Assembly (NCBI RefSeq): GCF_035690525.1
Contig: NZ_DASSKM010000039.1
Span: forward strand, 1 to 17,227
Reading direction: 5' to 3'
From: Salinisphaera sp035690525
GTDB lineage: Bacteria > Pseudomonadota > Gammaproteobacteria > Nevskiales > Salinisphaeraceae
DNA: 17,227 nucleotides
Shown here: piece by piece, positions 1 through 8,911 of the stretch
Numbering within the stretch: the stretch's first letter is position 1
Layout of the letters: every line of letters starts with the position of its first letter
Position numbers and translations under genes: made by a program
Notes under the pieces: model-generated
What the model was told of the DNA's origin: nothing
What the model saw: the letters and a program-made list of their open reading frames with translations, nothing else
Databases searched by the model: none

Positions 1-34
1 AGGCGCGCCGCGGCGGCGGTGGTAGCCTCGCGGC

Positions 35-1198
35 ATGACTGCGAAAAAGACATGGCGCGTCGCTATTTTGCCCGGCGACGGCATTGGCCCCGAAGTGATC
101 GCCCAGGCCACGCGCGCGTTGGATACGCTGGCCGGCATCGAGCCCGAGCTCGCGATCGATTACGACACCTTCGACTGGCCGTCGCATGCCTGGCACGAAG
201 CCCACGGTGAATCGGCCCCGGCGGATTATCTCGAGCGGCTGGCCGGTTACGACGCGATCCTGCTCGGCGCGCTCGGCGACCCCGGGCCGGTCAGCGATCC
301 TGATCGTTATCTGCTATCCGATTCGGATTCGCTGGCGCCGCTGCTGGAGATCCGCAAGGGCTTTGATCAGTGGGTGTGCGAGCGGCCGGTGCGCCGTCTC
401 GAGGGTGCGCCCCAGTACTTGGCCGACCCCAGGGCAAACGATATCGACATGCTCGTCATCCGCGAGAACAGCGAGGGCGAGTACGTGAATCAAGGCGGGC
501 GGCTGGCGGCCGGCACGCCGAACGAGGTGGTGACCCAGACCGCCGTGTTCACCCACCGTGCGACCGATCGCATCATCCGGCATGCCTTCGAGCAAGCCCG
601 GGCGCGGGCGGGCTTACGCCAGAGCGAGGGCCGGGAACGCCAGTTCGGCCCCGATAAGCACACCAGTCAGGTGTGCCTGGTCACCAAGCGCAATGCCCAG
701 AAATTTTGGGGCGATATGTACACCGAGATGTTCGCCGAGGTCGCGAACGACTATCCGGACGTCGCCACCCAGCACGAACTGGTCGACGCCGCCTGCATGA
801 AATTCGTGTCCCACCCGTGGCTGTTCGATGTGGTGGTGGCCTCCAATCTGCACGGCGATATTCTTACCGACCTGGCGGCCGTGCTCAACGGCGGCATGGG
901 CGTCTCGCCCTCGGCCAATCTCAACCCCTCGGATCGCTCGCGCCCGCCGATGTTCGAACCCACCCACGGCAGCGCGCCGGATATCGCCGGCCAGAACAAG
1001 GCCGGCCCGGCGGCCATGCTGCTGACCGCCGCGATGATGCTCGACTGGATGGGCGAGGAGGATACGGCCGCCGCGCGCGCGGGCATGCGGCTGCGAGAAG
1101 CGGTGGCCGCCGATCTGGCCGCTCATACCGGCGCTTCGCGGACCACCGACGCTGTCGGCGACGCCGTCGTCGCCGGGCTTCAGGCCGGCCGTATATAA
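35..1198 (+). CDS. Tartrate/D-malate/isopropylmalate-type NAD-dependent dehydrogenase
   Basis: This 387-residue protein belongs to the beta-decarboxylating dehydrogenases, which oxidise a 2-hydroxy acid and decarboxylate it using NAD(P) and a divalent metal. Visible motifs are GDGIGPEV (14-21), RENSEGEY (143-150), the lysine in VTKRN (K218), the metal-binding aspartates in NLHGDILTDL (D275, D279) and EPTHGSAPDIAGQ (308-320). RENSEGEY followed by GGR fits the tartrate/D-malate dehydrogenase branch better than LeuB or isocitrate dehydrogenase. At 387 residues it is longer than the usual roughly 360, with extra sequence around 190-212. An in-frame TAG at 23-25 makes ATG 35 the earliest possible start, although no clear Shine-Dalgarno precedes it. 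The family is well supported; the substrate (D-malate, tartrate or 3-isopropylmalate) is not fixed by sequence alone. Confidence 0.85.
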   Translation: MTAKKTWRVAILPGDGIGPEVIAQATRALDTLAGIEPELAIDYDTFDWPSHAWHEAHGESAPADYLERLAGYDAILLGALGDPGPVSDPDRYLLSDSDSLAPLLEIRKGFDQWVCERPVRRLEGAPQYLADPRANDIDMLVIRENSEGEYVNQGGRLAAGTPNEVVTQTAVFTHRATDRIIRHAFEQARARAGLRQSEGRERQFGPDKHTSQVCLVTKRNAQKFWGDMYTEMFAEVANDYPDVATQHELVDAACMKFVSHPWLFDVVVASNLHGDILTDLAAVLNGGMGVSPSANLNPSDRSRPPMFEPTHGSAPDIAGQNKAGPAAMLLTAAMMLDWMGEEDTAAARAGMRLREAVAADLAAHTGASRTTDAVGDAVVAGLQAGRI

Positions 1199-1238
1199 AG
1201 CGCGAGAACACCGGCGGCAAGCGGGCCAGATATGCGGA

Positions 1239-1267
1239 TTGCAACCGCCCGGCAACAGGTCTAGCCT
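1239..1267 (+). promoter_or_regulatory. Possible sigma70-type promoter of the aminotransferase gene
   Basis: TTGCAA (1239-1244), a 17-base spacer and TAGCCT (1262-1267) lie about 40 bases before the aminotransferase start, in the 109-base gap after the dehydrogenase gene. The -35 matches the consensus at four of six bases and the -10 at three of six. The spacing is ideal but the match is weak, so this is only a candidate. Confidence 0.25.
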
Positions 1268-1307
1268 CGCCGCAAAACCATGTTCAATCACAGTCAGGAG
1301 AACAGCC

Positions 1308-2570
1308 ATGACGGCCAATCGCCCGGGTAACCTGTCCCCGCTGCTCAAGCAGGCCACCGATGTCCATGCGGAGCGAGGCGAGGGCTGCTATCTGTTCGAC
1401 AGCGAAGGACGCCGCTATATCGACTTCACCGCCGGCATCGGCGTGACCAGCACCGGTCACTGTCATCCCAAGGTGGTCGCCGCGGCGCAGGAACAGGTCG
1501 GCAAGCTGATCCACGGTCAGTACACCACCATCATGCATAAGCCGATCCAGGATCTCTCGGCGCGTCTGGCCGGAAAGATGCCGGGCGATATCGATACGAT
1601 CTTTTATGCCAGCGCCGGCACCGAGGCCGCCGAGGGCGCTATGCGCCTGATGCGCCACGCCACTGGCCGACCGAACATCGTGGTCTTCCACGGCGGCTTC
1701 CACGGCCGGACCATGGGCGCGGCTTCGATGACCACTTCGGGTACGGCCTACACCGCCGGCCTGCAACCGATCATGGGCGGCGTGGTGGTCGCACCGTTCC
1801 CCAGCGCTTTCCGCTACGGCTGGTCGGAAGACGAAGCGACGGAATTCTGCTTGCGCGAGCTGGATTACATCTTCGATACCATCAGCTCGCCGAAGGACAC
1901 CGCCGGCATGCTGATCGAGCCGATCCAGGGCGAGGGCGGTTTCGTGCCGGCCAACACCAAGTTCATGCAGGGCCTGCGCGAACGCGCCGATCATCACGGC
2001 CTGGTGCTTGGCGTGGATGAAGTCCAGGCCGGCTACGGCCGCACCGGCAAGTTCTGGTCGCACAGCCATTTCGACGTGCAGCCCGATATCGTCATGACCG
2101 CCAAGGGGCTGGCTTCGGGCTTTCCGCTGTCGGCTTTCGCCGCGCCGCGCAGCCTGATGGAGAAAGGCTGGCCAGGTTCCCAGGGCGGCACCTACGGCGG
2201 CAACGTCGTGGCCTGTGCGGCGGCGCTCGCCACGCTCGACGTAATCGAGGAAGAAGGCCTGGTCGAAAACGCCGCCGAACAGGGCGGGCATCTCGAGCAG
2301 CGCCTAGAATCGCTCCGGGACGATCATGAATGCCTGGTCGATGTGCGCGGCAAGGGTTTCATGATCGGCTGCGAGATCCACAAGGACGGCATGCCCGACG
2401 GCGATCGCGCCGATCGCATCGCCAAGGCCTGTGAGGCCTCGGGCCTGCTGCTGCTGCGCTGCGGCCCGCGCAAGCAGGTCGTTCGTTGGCTGCCGCCGCT
2501 GGTGGCCACCCGCGAGCAGATCGATGAAGCCGTGGATATCTTCGCCAAGGCGTTGGACGCCACGGCTTGA
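1308..2570 (+). CDS. Class III PLP-dependent aminotransferase, 4-aminobutyrate-type
   Basis: This 420-residue fold-type I aminotransferase transfers an amino group from an omega-amino acid such as GABA to a keto acid, using pyridoxal phosphate in the cytoplasm. Visible features are the phosphate-binding SAGTEA (102-107), FHGGFHGRT (127-135), EPIQGEGG (204-211), the cofactor-binding aspartate in GVDEVQAGYGRTG (D237) and the Schiff-base lysine in TAKGLASGFPL (K266). I chose ATG 1308 because CAGGAG at 1295-1300 sits seven bases upstream and family homology begins here; the frame stays open back to 1239 without a ribosome site. A strong terminator follows the stop. GABA aminotransferase is the likeliest role, but 5-aminovalerate, acetylornithine and other omega-amino donors share these motifs and substrate cannot be assigned. 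The link to the preceding dehydrogenase is only proximity. Confidence 0.88.
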   Translation: MTANRPGNLSPLLKQATDVHAERGEGCYLFDSEGRRYIDFTAGIGVTSTGHCHPKVVAAAQEQVGKLIHGQYTTIMHKPIQDLSARLAGKMPGDIDTIFYASAGTEAAEGAMRLMRHATGRPNIVVFHGGFHGRTMGAASMTTSGTAYTAGLQPIMGGVVVAPFPSAFRYGWSEDEATEFCLRELDYIFDTISSPKDTAGMLIEPIQGEGGFVPANTKFMQGLRERADHHGLVLGVDEVQAGYGRTGKFWSHSHFDVQPDIVMTAKGLASGFPLSAFAAPRSLMEKGWPGSQGGTYGGNVVACAAALATLDVIEEEGLVENAAEQGGHLEQRLESLRDDHECLVDVRGKGFMIGCEIHKDGMPDGDRADRIAKACEASGLLLLRCGPRKQVVRWLPPLVATREQIDEAVDIFAKALDATA

Positions 2571-2593
2571 CCGCCGCACATTAGCGCGTGTGA

Positions 2594-2629
2594 AAAAGCC
2601 GCCGATCGCGTCCGTGATCGGCGGCTTTT
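2594..2629 (+). terminator. Intrinsic terminator after the aminotransferase gene
   Basis: Perfect 14-bp inverted repeat, arms 2594-2607 and 2616-2629, with an 8-base loop. The right arm ends in TTTT and the left begins in AAAA. It starts 24 bases after the aminotransferase stop and 57 bases before the end of the leader of the next gene. The oligo-T is short, but stem strength and position support termination and mark an operon boundary. Confidence 0.85.
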
Positions 2630-2685
2630 GCATCAACCCGGCAAGCCGCCGCCGGGCGGCATCGGTGGCGAGATAGGGTGCGGAC

Positions 2686-4029
2686 ATGCGTGCACGGGCA
2701 TACGAATTCTGGGAACTGGCGCGGTCGAGTTTCTGGTTCCTGCCGTCGCTGATGATGCTGGTCGGGCTGGTCTTGTTCGCCATCACGATCACGATCGACG
2801 AACTGCATCTCACCGGCCGTTTTCTACACCGGGTGTTCTATTCCGGCGGCCCCTCGAACGCCACCAATCTGTTGCAGGCGCTGACCGGGGCGATGGTGGC
2901 GATCGCCACCGTGGTTTTCTCCACCATGATGGTCGTGCTCACGTTGGCGACCAGCCAGTTCGGCCACCGTCTGATCCGCAGTTTCATGCGCGACCGGGCC
3001 AATCAGGCCGTGCTCGGTATTTTCCTGGCGACGTTCGTCTACTGCATGCTGGTTTTTCATATGGTCGGCAACGACCCGAAGAACCAGTTCGTGCCGGGCG
3101 TCTCGATCAGCGTCGGCTTCGTACTGGCGTTGTTCGCCACTTGCACGCTGATCTATTTCACCCACCACATGGCCGAGTTGTTTTCGGCGCCGGAGGTGCT
3201 GGAAACCGTGGGGGTGGAATTCGATCAGGCGATCCACCGAATGTATCCCGCCGCCGAATCCGGTGAGGTTATCCGCGACGGCGATCGCGCGCCGGAACTT
3301 GGCTCCGCCGCGCAGGAAATCCAGGCCCACGACGGCGGCTATGTCCAGGCGATTGGTGTCGAGGCGCTGCTGGAGATCGCGTGCAACCACGATGTCGTTA
3401 TCGAGTCACGGGTCAGCTACGGGGACTACGTGTTGCCGGGCAACGTCGTGGCGCGCATCCACGGCGCGGCACTCGACGACGAAAAGGCCGGGCACGTGAT
3501 ACGCGAGTATGTGCTCGGGCGCAGCCGTTTGACCGATCACGATCTGGTGTTCGCGATCAATCAGATGGCCGAGATCGCGGTGCGCGCGCTGTCGCCGGCC
3601 TTGAACAATCCGTTCACCGCGTTGGACTGCGTCAATCGAATCGGCCGGTCGCTGGCGATTCTGATCGAGCGGCCGCTGCCCGCCGAGGGGGTCACCGACA
3701 AGAGCGGCGAGATACGCGTGGTTATCCGCCTTCCCAGCTTTCAAGACCTGCTGGATGCCGCCTTCATGCCGATCCGCAACTACGGCCGCACCAGCGTGAT
3801 CACGATGCGCGAAATGCTGCGCGTCATCGCCAAGCTCGCGCCGCTTACCCGGCGCGACGAGGAGCGCCGGGCGTTGGCCCGCCACGCGGAGACCATTTTA
3901 GAGGCGGCCGGCCACGGTCTGTGCGAACGCGTTGATCTGGAGCGGATTCGTGCTTCTTTTGCGGACACCAGACAAGCGCTTGCCGCCGTCGGCGAGATGC
4001 TGCCGGAAGCGGCAAAAGAGGGCGATTGA
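2686..4029 (+). CDS. DUF2254 family integral membrane protein
   Basis: This 447-residue protein matches the DUF2254 family, predicted inner-membrane proteins with no established biochemical role. Four hydrophobic segments lie near residues 15-37, 65-88, 107-127 and 137-159, followed by a soluble domain of about 280 residues. Family landmarks are the SSFWFLPSLM start, the FSTMMVVLTLATSQFG stretch after the second helix and SPALNNPFTALDC (about 305-317) in the soluble part. A TAG in frame at 2674-2676 makes ATG 2686 the first usable start; the ribosome site is weak. A terminator upstream and a 296-base gap downstream suggest it is transcribed alone. The neighbouring mechanosensitive channel hints at a membrane-stress setting, which is inference only. 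Confidence 0.85.
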   Translation: MRARAYEFWELARSSFWFLPSLMMLVGLVLFAITITIDELHLTGRFLHRVFYSGGPSNATNLLQALTGAMVAIATVVFSTMMVVLTLATSQFGHRLIRSFMRDRANQAVLGIFLATFVYCMLVFHMVGNDPKNQFVPGVSISVGFVLALFATCTLIYFTHHMAELFSAPEVLETVGVEFDQAIHRMYPAAESGEVIRDGDRAPELGSAAQEIQAHDGGYVQAIGVEALLEIACNHDVVIESRVSYGDYVLPGNVVARIHGAALDDEKAGHVIREYVLGRSRLTDHDLVFAINQMAEIAVRALSPALNNPFTALDCVNRIGRSLAILIERPLPAEGVTDKSGEIRVVIRLPSFQDLLDAAFMPIRNYGRTSVITMREMLRVIAKLAPLTRRDEERRALARHAETILEAAGHGLCERVDLERIRASFADTRQALAAVGEMLPEAAKEGD

Positions 4030-4325
4030 AGTGGCCATGCCGGCTCGCCACGAACTGCCGTGCGTTTCCCGCCGGCGACCGCGCAGCGACATGCGAAATC
4101 GTATCGTCCACTGAGTCGGCGGCCGATCCCCGCGGCCGGTTCGGCTCGGTACCGGCGGCGCGAACTCGTCCGTTTTCCCGGCGATTTTGTTGGCCAACGA
4201 TTGTTTGCCGTGCCACATGGCGGCATCATACGGCGCTTGCGTTCGGAACGAGGGGGCTCGTCGGTCGCCGCGGCGGCTCCGGACACCGCTGAAAAAGAAT
4301 GGATCGCCAACAAGGGATGAAGTCG
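4030..4325 (+). other. Gap without a recognisable gene before the MscS-family channel
   Basis: This stretch of 296 bases has only short overlapping frames with arginine-rich, family-less translations on both strands, so I call no gene. A short GC hairpin (CGGCCG arms around a 7-base loop, near 4123-4141) has no T-run. It presumably holds the channel promoter, but no convincing -35/-10 pair stands out. The segment 4312-4316 (AAGGG) serves as the Shine-Dalgarno of the channel gene. Confidence 0.5.
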
Positions 4326-6737
4326 ATGGACTATTATCGAGCGTCTTCTTCGAGGGTTCGTGTCGTTCGATCCTTCATCGGATACGCGCTGATTTGCTTG
4401 TGCCTGGTCGCGCCGGTGGCCGGGGCCGCAACCTCGTCAAGTCAGCCGCCAGAGGGCTCGCAGCAGTCGGTGTCGCTGGACCAGCTCGCCGATCTGCTCG
4501 CCAACGACAAGACACGTAACCAACTGATTCAGGAGCTGCGACAGGCAGCGAACAAGGAGCAGGGCGGCAAGTCCACGGCCGCACCACCGGCTGCCGCCGA
4601 AAAAGGCGGTGCGCCCGCGGCCGATAACGCCGCCAAAACGCAGGCTATCCGACAGGTGCCGGAGCACCGGCAATCGTTCGCGCGTCAGTTCGCCCAGACC
4701 ACGGCGGCCTGGTCGGAAGCCGCGGTTTCCGTGGTTGCGGCGGGTTGGCATCGTGTGGCGGCGCTGGTCAGCAGCGGCAATCGCGGCCCTACGGGCGCGG
4801 GCATCGCCTGGGGCGCGTTTTTTCAATCGGCTGTCATGTTCGCGATCGTCGCGGCGGCCACCGTGGTGTCTTTTCTGGTGCTTCGCCTGTTGGCGGGCGC
4901 GCTGTTTTCCCGGATAGCCCGGCTCCCGGAGCGTGCCGCCACGCGTCGTGCGACTTTCGTGCGCCGGACCACGGCCGTGACCGTGGGCATTCTCGTCGAT
5001 GTGGCCGTGGTGTTTATTGCCGGCGGCGTCGGCTATGCGGTCGGTCTCTATGGGATCGGCGACAACGGCGCCATGGGTACACGCCAGTCGCTGTTCATCA
5101 ACGCCTTTGTCCTGATCGAGCTGGTCAAGGTGGTGATCCGTGCGCTGTTTGCGGATCGTTACGACAATCTGCGTCTGCTGCGGATGACGCCCGCGGTGGC
5201 GGCCTGGTGGAGCATTCGGCTGCGCTGGTTCATCGGCGTGATCGGCTACGCGCAACTCGTGGTGGTGCCGATCCTCAACGTCCAAATCAACTATCTCGTC
5301 GGCGCGGTGGTTACGTTCATCGTCATGGCCGCAGCCTATATCTATGCCTTGACGGTCATATTCGGGAATCGCCGCTTGCTGACCCGCCGGCTACGGGACA
5401 TGGCGGACAACGCGTCGCTGGGTTTCTTTTCGGTGCTTTACCGGTTGTTCGCCCGGATCTGGGTGTTCCTGGCCTTGGCCTACTTCACGACCCTGTTCGT
5501 GGTCAGCCAGCTCTATCCCCAGCAAGCGCTGCCGGCCATGCTGTGGGCGACCGTGCAAACGTTGATTGCCGCGGTCGTCTGCCTCGGATTATCCGGCCTG
5601 CTGTCGCGGATCATCGGGCGCCGCGTCCACTTTTCGGATTCGATGCGTGACAGGATGCCCATGCTCGAGGCGCGGCTCAATTCCTATGTGCCGAGCGCGC
5701 TCAAGGTCGTTCGCGTGGTCATTTTGATCATATTCGTCGCGGTCACGCTAACGATCTGGGGAATCTTCAATTTCAGCGAGTGGCTGGCCACGGATATCGG
5801 CATCCGGATCGTCGGCGCCGCGATCCATGTCGCGCTTATTGTGGTGGCCGCCGCGGTCTTGTGGGTTATCGTCGCGAGCCTGATCGAACACCGCATGAGC
5901 CCCAACACCGGCCACGGCGCGCCGACCGCGCGCCAGCAGACCCTGCTGTCGCTGTTTCGTAACGCGGTCGCGATTCTGATCGTCGGGTTCACGGTGCTGA
6001 TCTGCTTGTCGCAGATCGGGGTGAATATCGGGCCATTGATCGCCGGCGCCGGCGTGTTCGGTCTGGCCATCGGTTTCGGCGCCCAGAAGATGGTCCAGGA
6101 CATCATCACCGGCGTGTTCATTCAGCTGGAGAACGCGATGAACACCGGCGATGTAGTCAATCTGAGCGGAACCTGGGGCACCGTCGAGCGCCTGACCATC
6201 CGCTCGGTGTCGCTGCGCGATATCGATGGCGGTTTCCATATCATCCCGTTCTCTTCGGTGTCGGTCGTGTCGAACTATATGCGCGAGTTCGCCTATTACC
6301 GGTTCGAATATCGCGTTGCTTACCGCGAGGACATCGACAACGTGATCGTGCGCCTGCGCGAAGCCTTCGCGGAACTCAAAGCCGATCCGGCTCATCGGCC
6401 GAACATCCTCGAGGACATGACGGTGCCGGGGGTGACGGCGCTGGATGAGAGCTCGGTTAAAATCCGGATCATGATCAAGACCGTAGCCGGCGCCCAATGG
6501 GGCGTGGGACGGGCGTTCAATCGGCTGGTCAAGATTCACTTCGAGCGGGCCGGTATCGAGATTCCGTTCCCGCACCAGACGCTGTGGTTCGGCGAGGATC
6601 ACCGGGGCGAGGCACCGGCGGCCAACATCCGCCTGTTGGAAGTCGACGACGAGGACGGCAACGCCGGTTATCGGCCGAAGCGCCGCCGCCGCGGCGACGA
6701 CGCGGCGCCGGAGGAAACCGGAGACGCGCCGGGCTAA
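4326..6737 (+). CDS. ybiO: MscS-family mechanosensitive channel, YbiO-like
   Basis: This 803-residue inner-membrane channel would open under membrane tension to release solutes after osmotic downshock. I chose ATG 4326 because AAGGG (4312-4316) lies nine bases upstream and the protein then begins with a signal peptide (basic 8-16, hydrophobic 17-31, cleavage near VAGA, 31-34); ATG 4299 and 4317 are poorer. A periplasmic Ala/Gln-rich region (35-160) includes LADLLANDKTRNQLIQELR-type sequence as in YbiO-group channels. About ten hydrophobic helices follow between 163 and 563. The pore helix is LIAGAGVFGLAIGFGAQ (571-587), leading into the beta domain with QDIITGVFIQLENAMN and the C-terminal vestibule, to about 755. 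The tail ends with a KRRRRG basic patch (785-790) and an acidic stretch. Large N-terminal size separates it from 286-residue MscS. A hairpin terminator follows. Confidence 0.88.
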   Translation: MDYYRASSSRVRVVRSFIGYALICLCLVAPVAGAATSSSQPPEGSQQSVSLDQLADLLANDKTRNQLIQELRQAANKEQGGKSTAAPPAAAEKGGAPAADNAAKTQAIRQVPEHRQSFARQFAQTTAAWSEAAVSVVAAGWHRVAALVSSGNRGPTGAGIAWGAFFQSAVMFAIVAAATVVSFLVLRLLAGALFSRIARLPERAATRRATFVRRTTAVTVGILVDVAVVFIAGGVGYAVGLYGIGDNGAMGTRQSLFINAFVLIELVKVVIRALFADRYDNLRLLRMTPAVAAWWSIRLRWFIGVIGYAQLVVVPILNVQINYLVGAVVTFIVMAAAYIYALTVIFGNRRLLTRRLRDMADNASLGFFSVLYRLFARIWVFLALAYFTTLFVVSQLYPQQALPAMLWATVQTLIAAVVCLGLSGLLSRIIGRRVHFSDSMRDRMPMLEARLNSYVPSALKVVRVVILIIFVAVTLTIWGIFNFSEWLATDIGIRIVGAAIHVALIVVAAAVLWVIVASLIEHRMSPNTGHGAPTARQQTLLSLFRNAVAILIVGFTVLICLSQIGVNIGPLIAGAGVFGLAIGFGAQKMVQDIITGVFIQLENAMNTGDVVNLSGTWGTVERLTIRSVSLRDIDGGFHIIPFSSVSVVSNYMREFAYYRFEYRVAYREDIDNVIVRLREAFAELKADPAHRPNILEDMTVPGVTALDESSVKIRIMIKTVAGAQWGVGRAFNRLVKIHFERAGIEIPFPHQTLWFGEDHRGEAPAANIRLLEVDDEDGNAGYRPKRRRRGDDAAPEETGDAPG

Positions 6738-6761
6738 CCGGCGCGCCTCCGCGGCGCTCAG

Positions 6762-6793
6762 CCCGCGACCGGGCCATCGGCCGCGGGTGTTTT
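6762..6793 (+). terminator. Probable intrinsic terminator after the channel gene
   Basis: The arms CCCGCG (6762-6767) and CGCGGG (6782-6787) pair, with one mismatch and an inner CCG/CGG pairing around a 6-base loop. TGTTTT (6788-6793) follows immediately. It starts 24 bases after the channel stop. A second 8-bp GC dyad (6725-6732 with 6738-6745) straddles the stop codon itself but has no T-run. Confidence 0.6.
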
Positions 6794-6836
6794 CACGCTA
6801 ATAATGCCGCGAACGAGCCGACGGCGCGGGATGAAG

Positions 6837-6855
6837 TTGATCAGTTTCTGATCAG
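6837..6855. promoter_or_regulatory. Candidate 19-bp operator-like dyad, copy 1
   Basis: TTGATC, seven bases, GATCAG. Its outer base pair is imperfect, but the inner TGATC/GATCA pairing is exact. It shares its layout with the dyad at 7059-7077. It could bind a dimeric regulator of betBA or of the origin-like region, or simply be a pair of GATC methylation sites. The binding protein is unknown. Confidence 0.3.
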
Positions 6856-6891
6856 GGCGTGACGGTGCGCGTGGCGACAGGGATCGTAGCG

Positions 6892-6938
6892 TTTGTCACA
6901 GACTTATACACAGGCTTGTCCAGCTTTTCTGTGAAAAA
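6892..6938. other. DnaA-box cluster A
   Basis: Three 9-mers lie in the same direction at exactly 12-bp steps: TTTGTCACA (6892-6900, two mismatches), TTATACACA (6904-6912, exact to TTATNCACA and identical to E. coli R2) and TTGTCCAGC (6916-6924, three mismatches). An inverted TGTGAAAAA (6930-6938, one mismatch to TGTGNATAA) follows. The exact box is strong; the others count mainly because of the phasing. Confidence 0.5.
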
Positions 6939-7058
6939 CCGCTATGGCCCAGTATGTTGCGTGTGCAACGTCGCGGCGGTTCGAGCGTAGCCGGCATCAT
7001 CGCCGTTATCGTCGGTTGGCGAGCCACCGGAGTATTGAACCGGAGCACAAGACGGCAG

Positions 7059-7077
7059 TTGATCGAAAATTGATCAA
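7059..7077. promoter_or_regulatory. Candidate 19-bp operator-like dyad, copy 2
   Basis: A perfect dyad of TTGATC, seven A/T-rich bases, GATCAA. It lies 222 bases from the first copy and about 350 bases before betB. It is embedded in an A/T-rich patch (7066-7080) that could alternatively be part of a DNA-unwinding element. No regulator gene is next to it. Confidence 0.35.
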
Positions 7078-7114
7078 AACGCTTGTAAGGCCGGTATTAC
7101 GGGCTATTCGGGAG

Positions 7115-7161
7115 TTTCGCACAGCGTCGTCCACAGCTTTATACAGGGATCGTGTGAAGAA
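7115..7161. other. DnaA-box cluster B
   Basis: Three 9-mers again step by exactly 12 bp: TTTCGCACA (7115-7123), TCGTCCACA (7127-7135) and TTATACAGG (7139-7147), each with two mismatches to TTATNCACA. An inverted TGTGAAGAA (7153-7161, one mismatch) follows. The order of three direct boxes then one inverted box copies cluster A. None is an exact box, so binding is inferred. Confidence 0.4.
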
Positions 7162-7172
7162 CTCGTAACCCG

Positions 7173-7198
7173 GGGCGGGCCGAGCGCCGGCCGCGCCC
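7173..7198. repeat. GC-rich imperfect hairpin
   Basis: The arms 7173-7181 and 7189-7198 pair over nine base pairs with one bulged base, around a 7-base loop. There is no T-run on either side, so it is not a canonical terminator. It stands out in a relatively A/T-rich region, between DnaA-box clusters B and C. Confidence 0.35.
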
Positions 7199-7294
7199 GA
7201 TCGTGTTCGACGACTGGACCGGGCGCACTGGTCAGGAATTGGCCATTCTGCTCGGAACGCGACGGCGTGGTGGATCACACAATCGCGGGGCATT

Positions 7295-7315
7295 TTATCC
7301 ACAAGCTTATCCCCG
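7295..7315. other. DnaA-box cluster C with a perfect R1-type box
   Basis: TTATCCACA (7295-7303) is identical to the high-affinity DnaA box of E. coli R1/R4. TTATCCCCG (7307-7315, two mismatches) follows 12 bp later in the same direction. An A/T-rich segment at 7343-7360 lies just beyond. The cluster is about 110 bases upstream of betB. Confidence 0.5.
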
Positions 7316-7423
7316 GCGCATGTTGAAAACCCACAACCCGCGATTTTTGAGCGCAAAAAAGACGGTCGCGGCCGCGTGTTAGGCTACGCCGTTTTCCATG
7401 GCTACAGTCACGGCAGGTAGGGC

Positions 7424-8890
<1,467 letters not shown>

Positions 8891-8911
8891 TTCAAGCGAG
8901 GTCGAAAGCCT

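Larger units (their letters stand above)
6738..7423. other. 686-base gene-free region with an origin-like DnaA-box array
   Basis: No convincing gene lies here; short frames at 6944-7168 (plus) and 7006-7356 (minus) show no family features. The region looks richer in A/T than its flanks, with A- or T-runs near 6925-6938, 7066-7080 and 7343-7360. It holds two exact DnaA-box consensus matches and several degenerate ones in three clusters with 12-bp phasing, two dyads of the form TTGATC-N7-GATCAR, and eight GATC sites between 6839 and 7276. Those elements are what a bacterial oriC or a DnaA-titration site contains. Typical oriC neighbours (dnaA, dnaN, mnmG, rpmH) and chromid markers (parAB, a rep gene) are not in the window. 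The region must also hold the betBA promoter, which I could not pin down. Confidence 0.5.

Noticed and set aside
614..2291. Long minus-strand frames opposite the dehydrogenase and aminotransferase genes
   Set aside because: Both are antisense shadows of genes with clear catalytic motifs and lack any homology or ribosome site.
6725..6745. GC dyad straddling the channel stop codon as a terminator
   Set aside because: Eight paired bases without any T-run on either side; the hairpin at 6762-6793 is the better candidate.
6944..7356. Short frames of 74 and 116 codons inside the betB upstream gap
   Set aside because: They are Arg-rich or lack a ribosome site, share no family features, and overlap the DnaA-box clusters.
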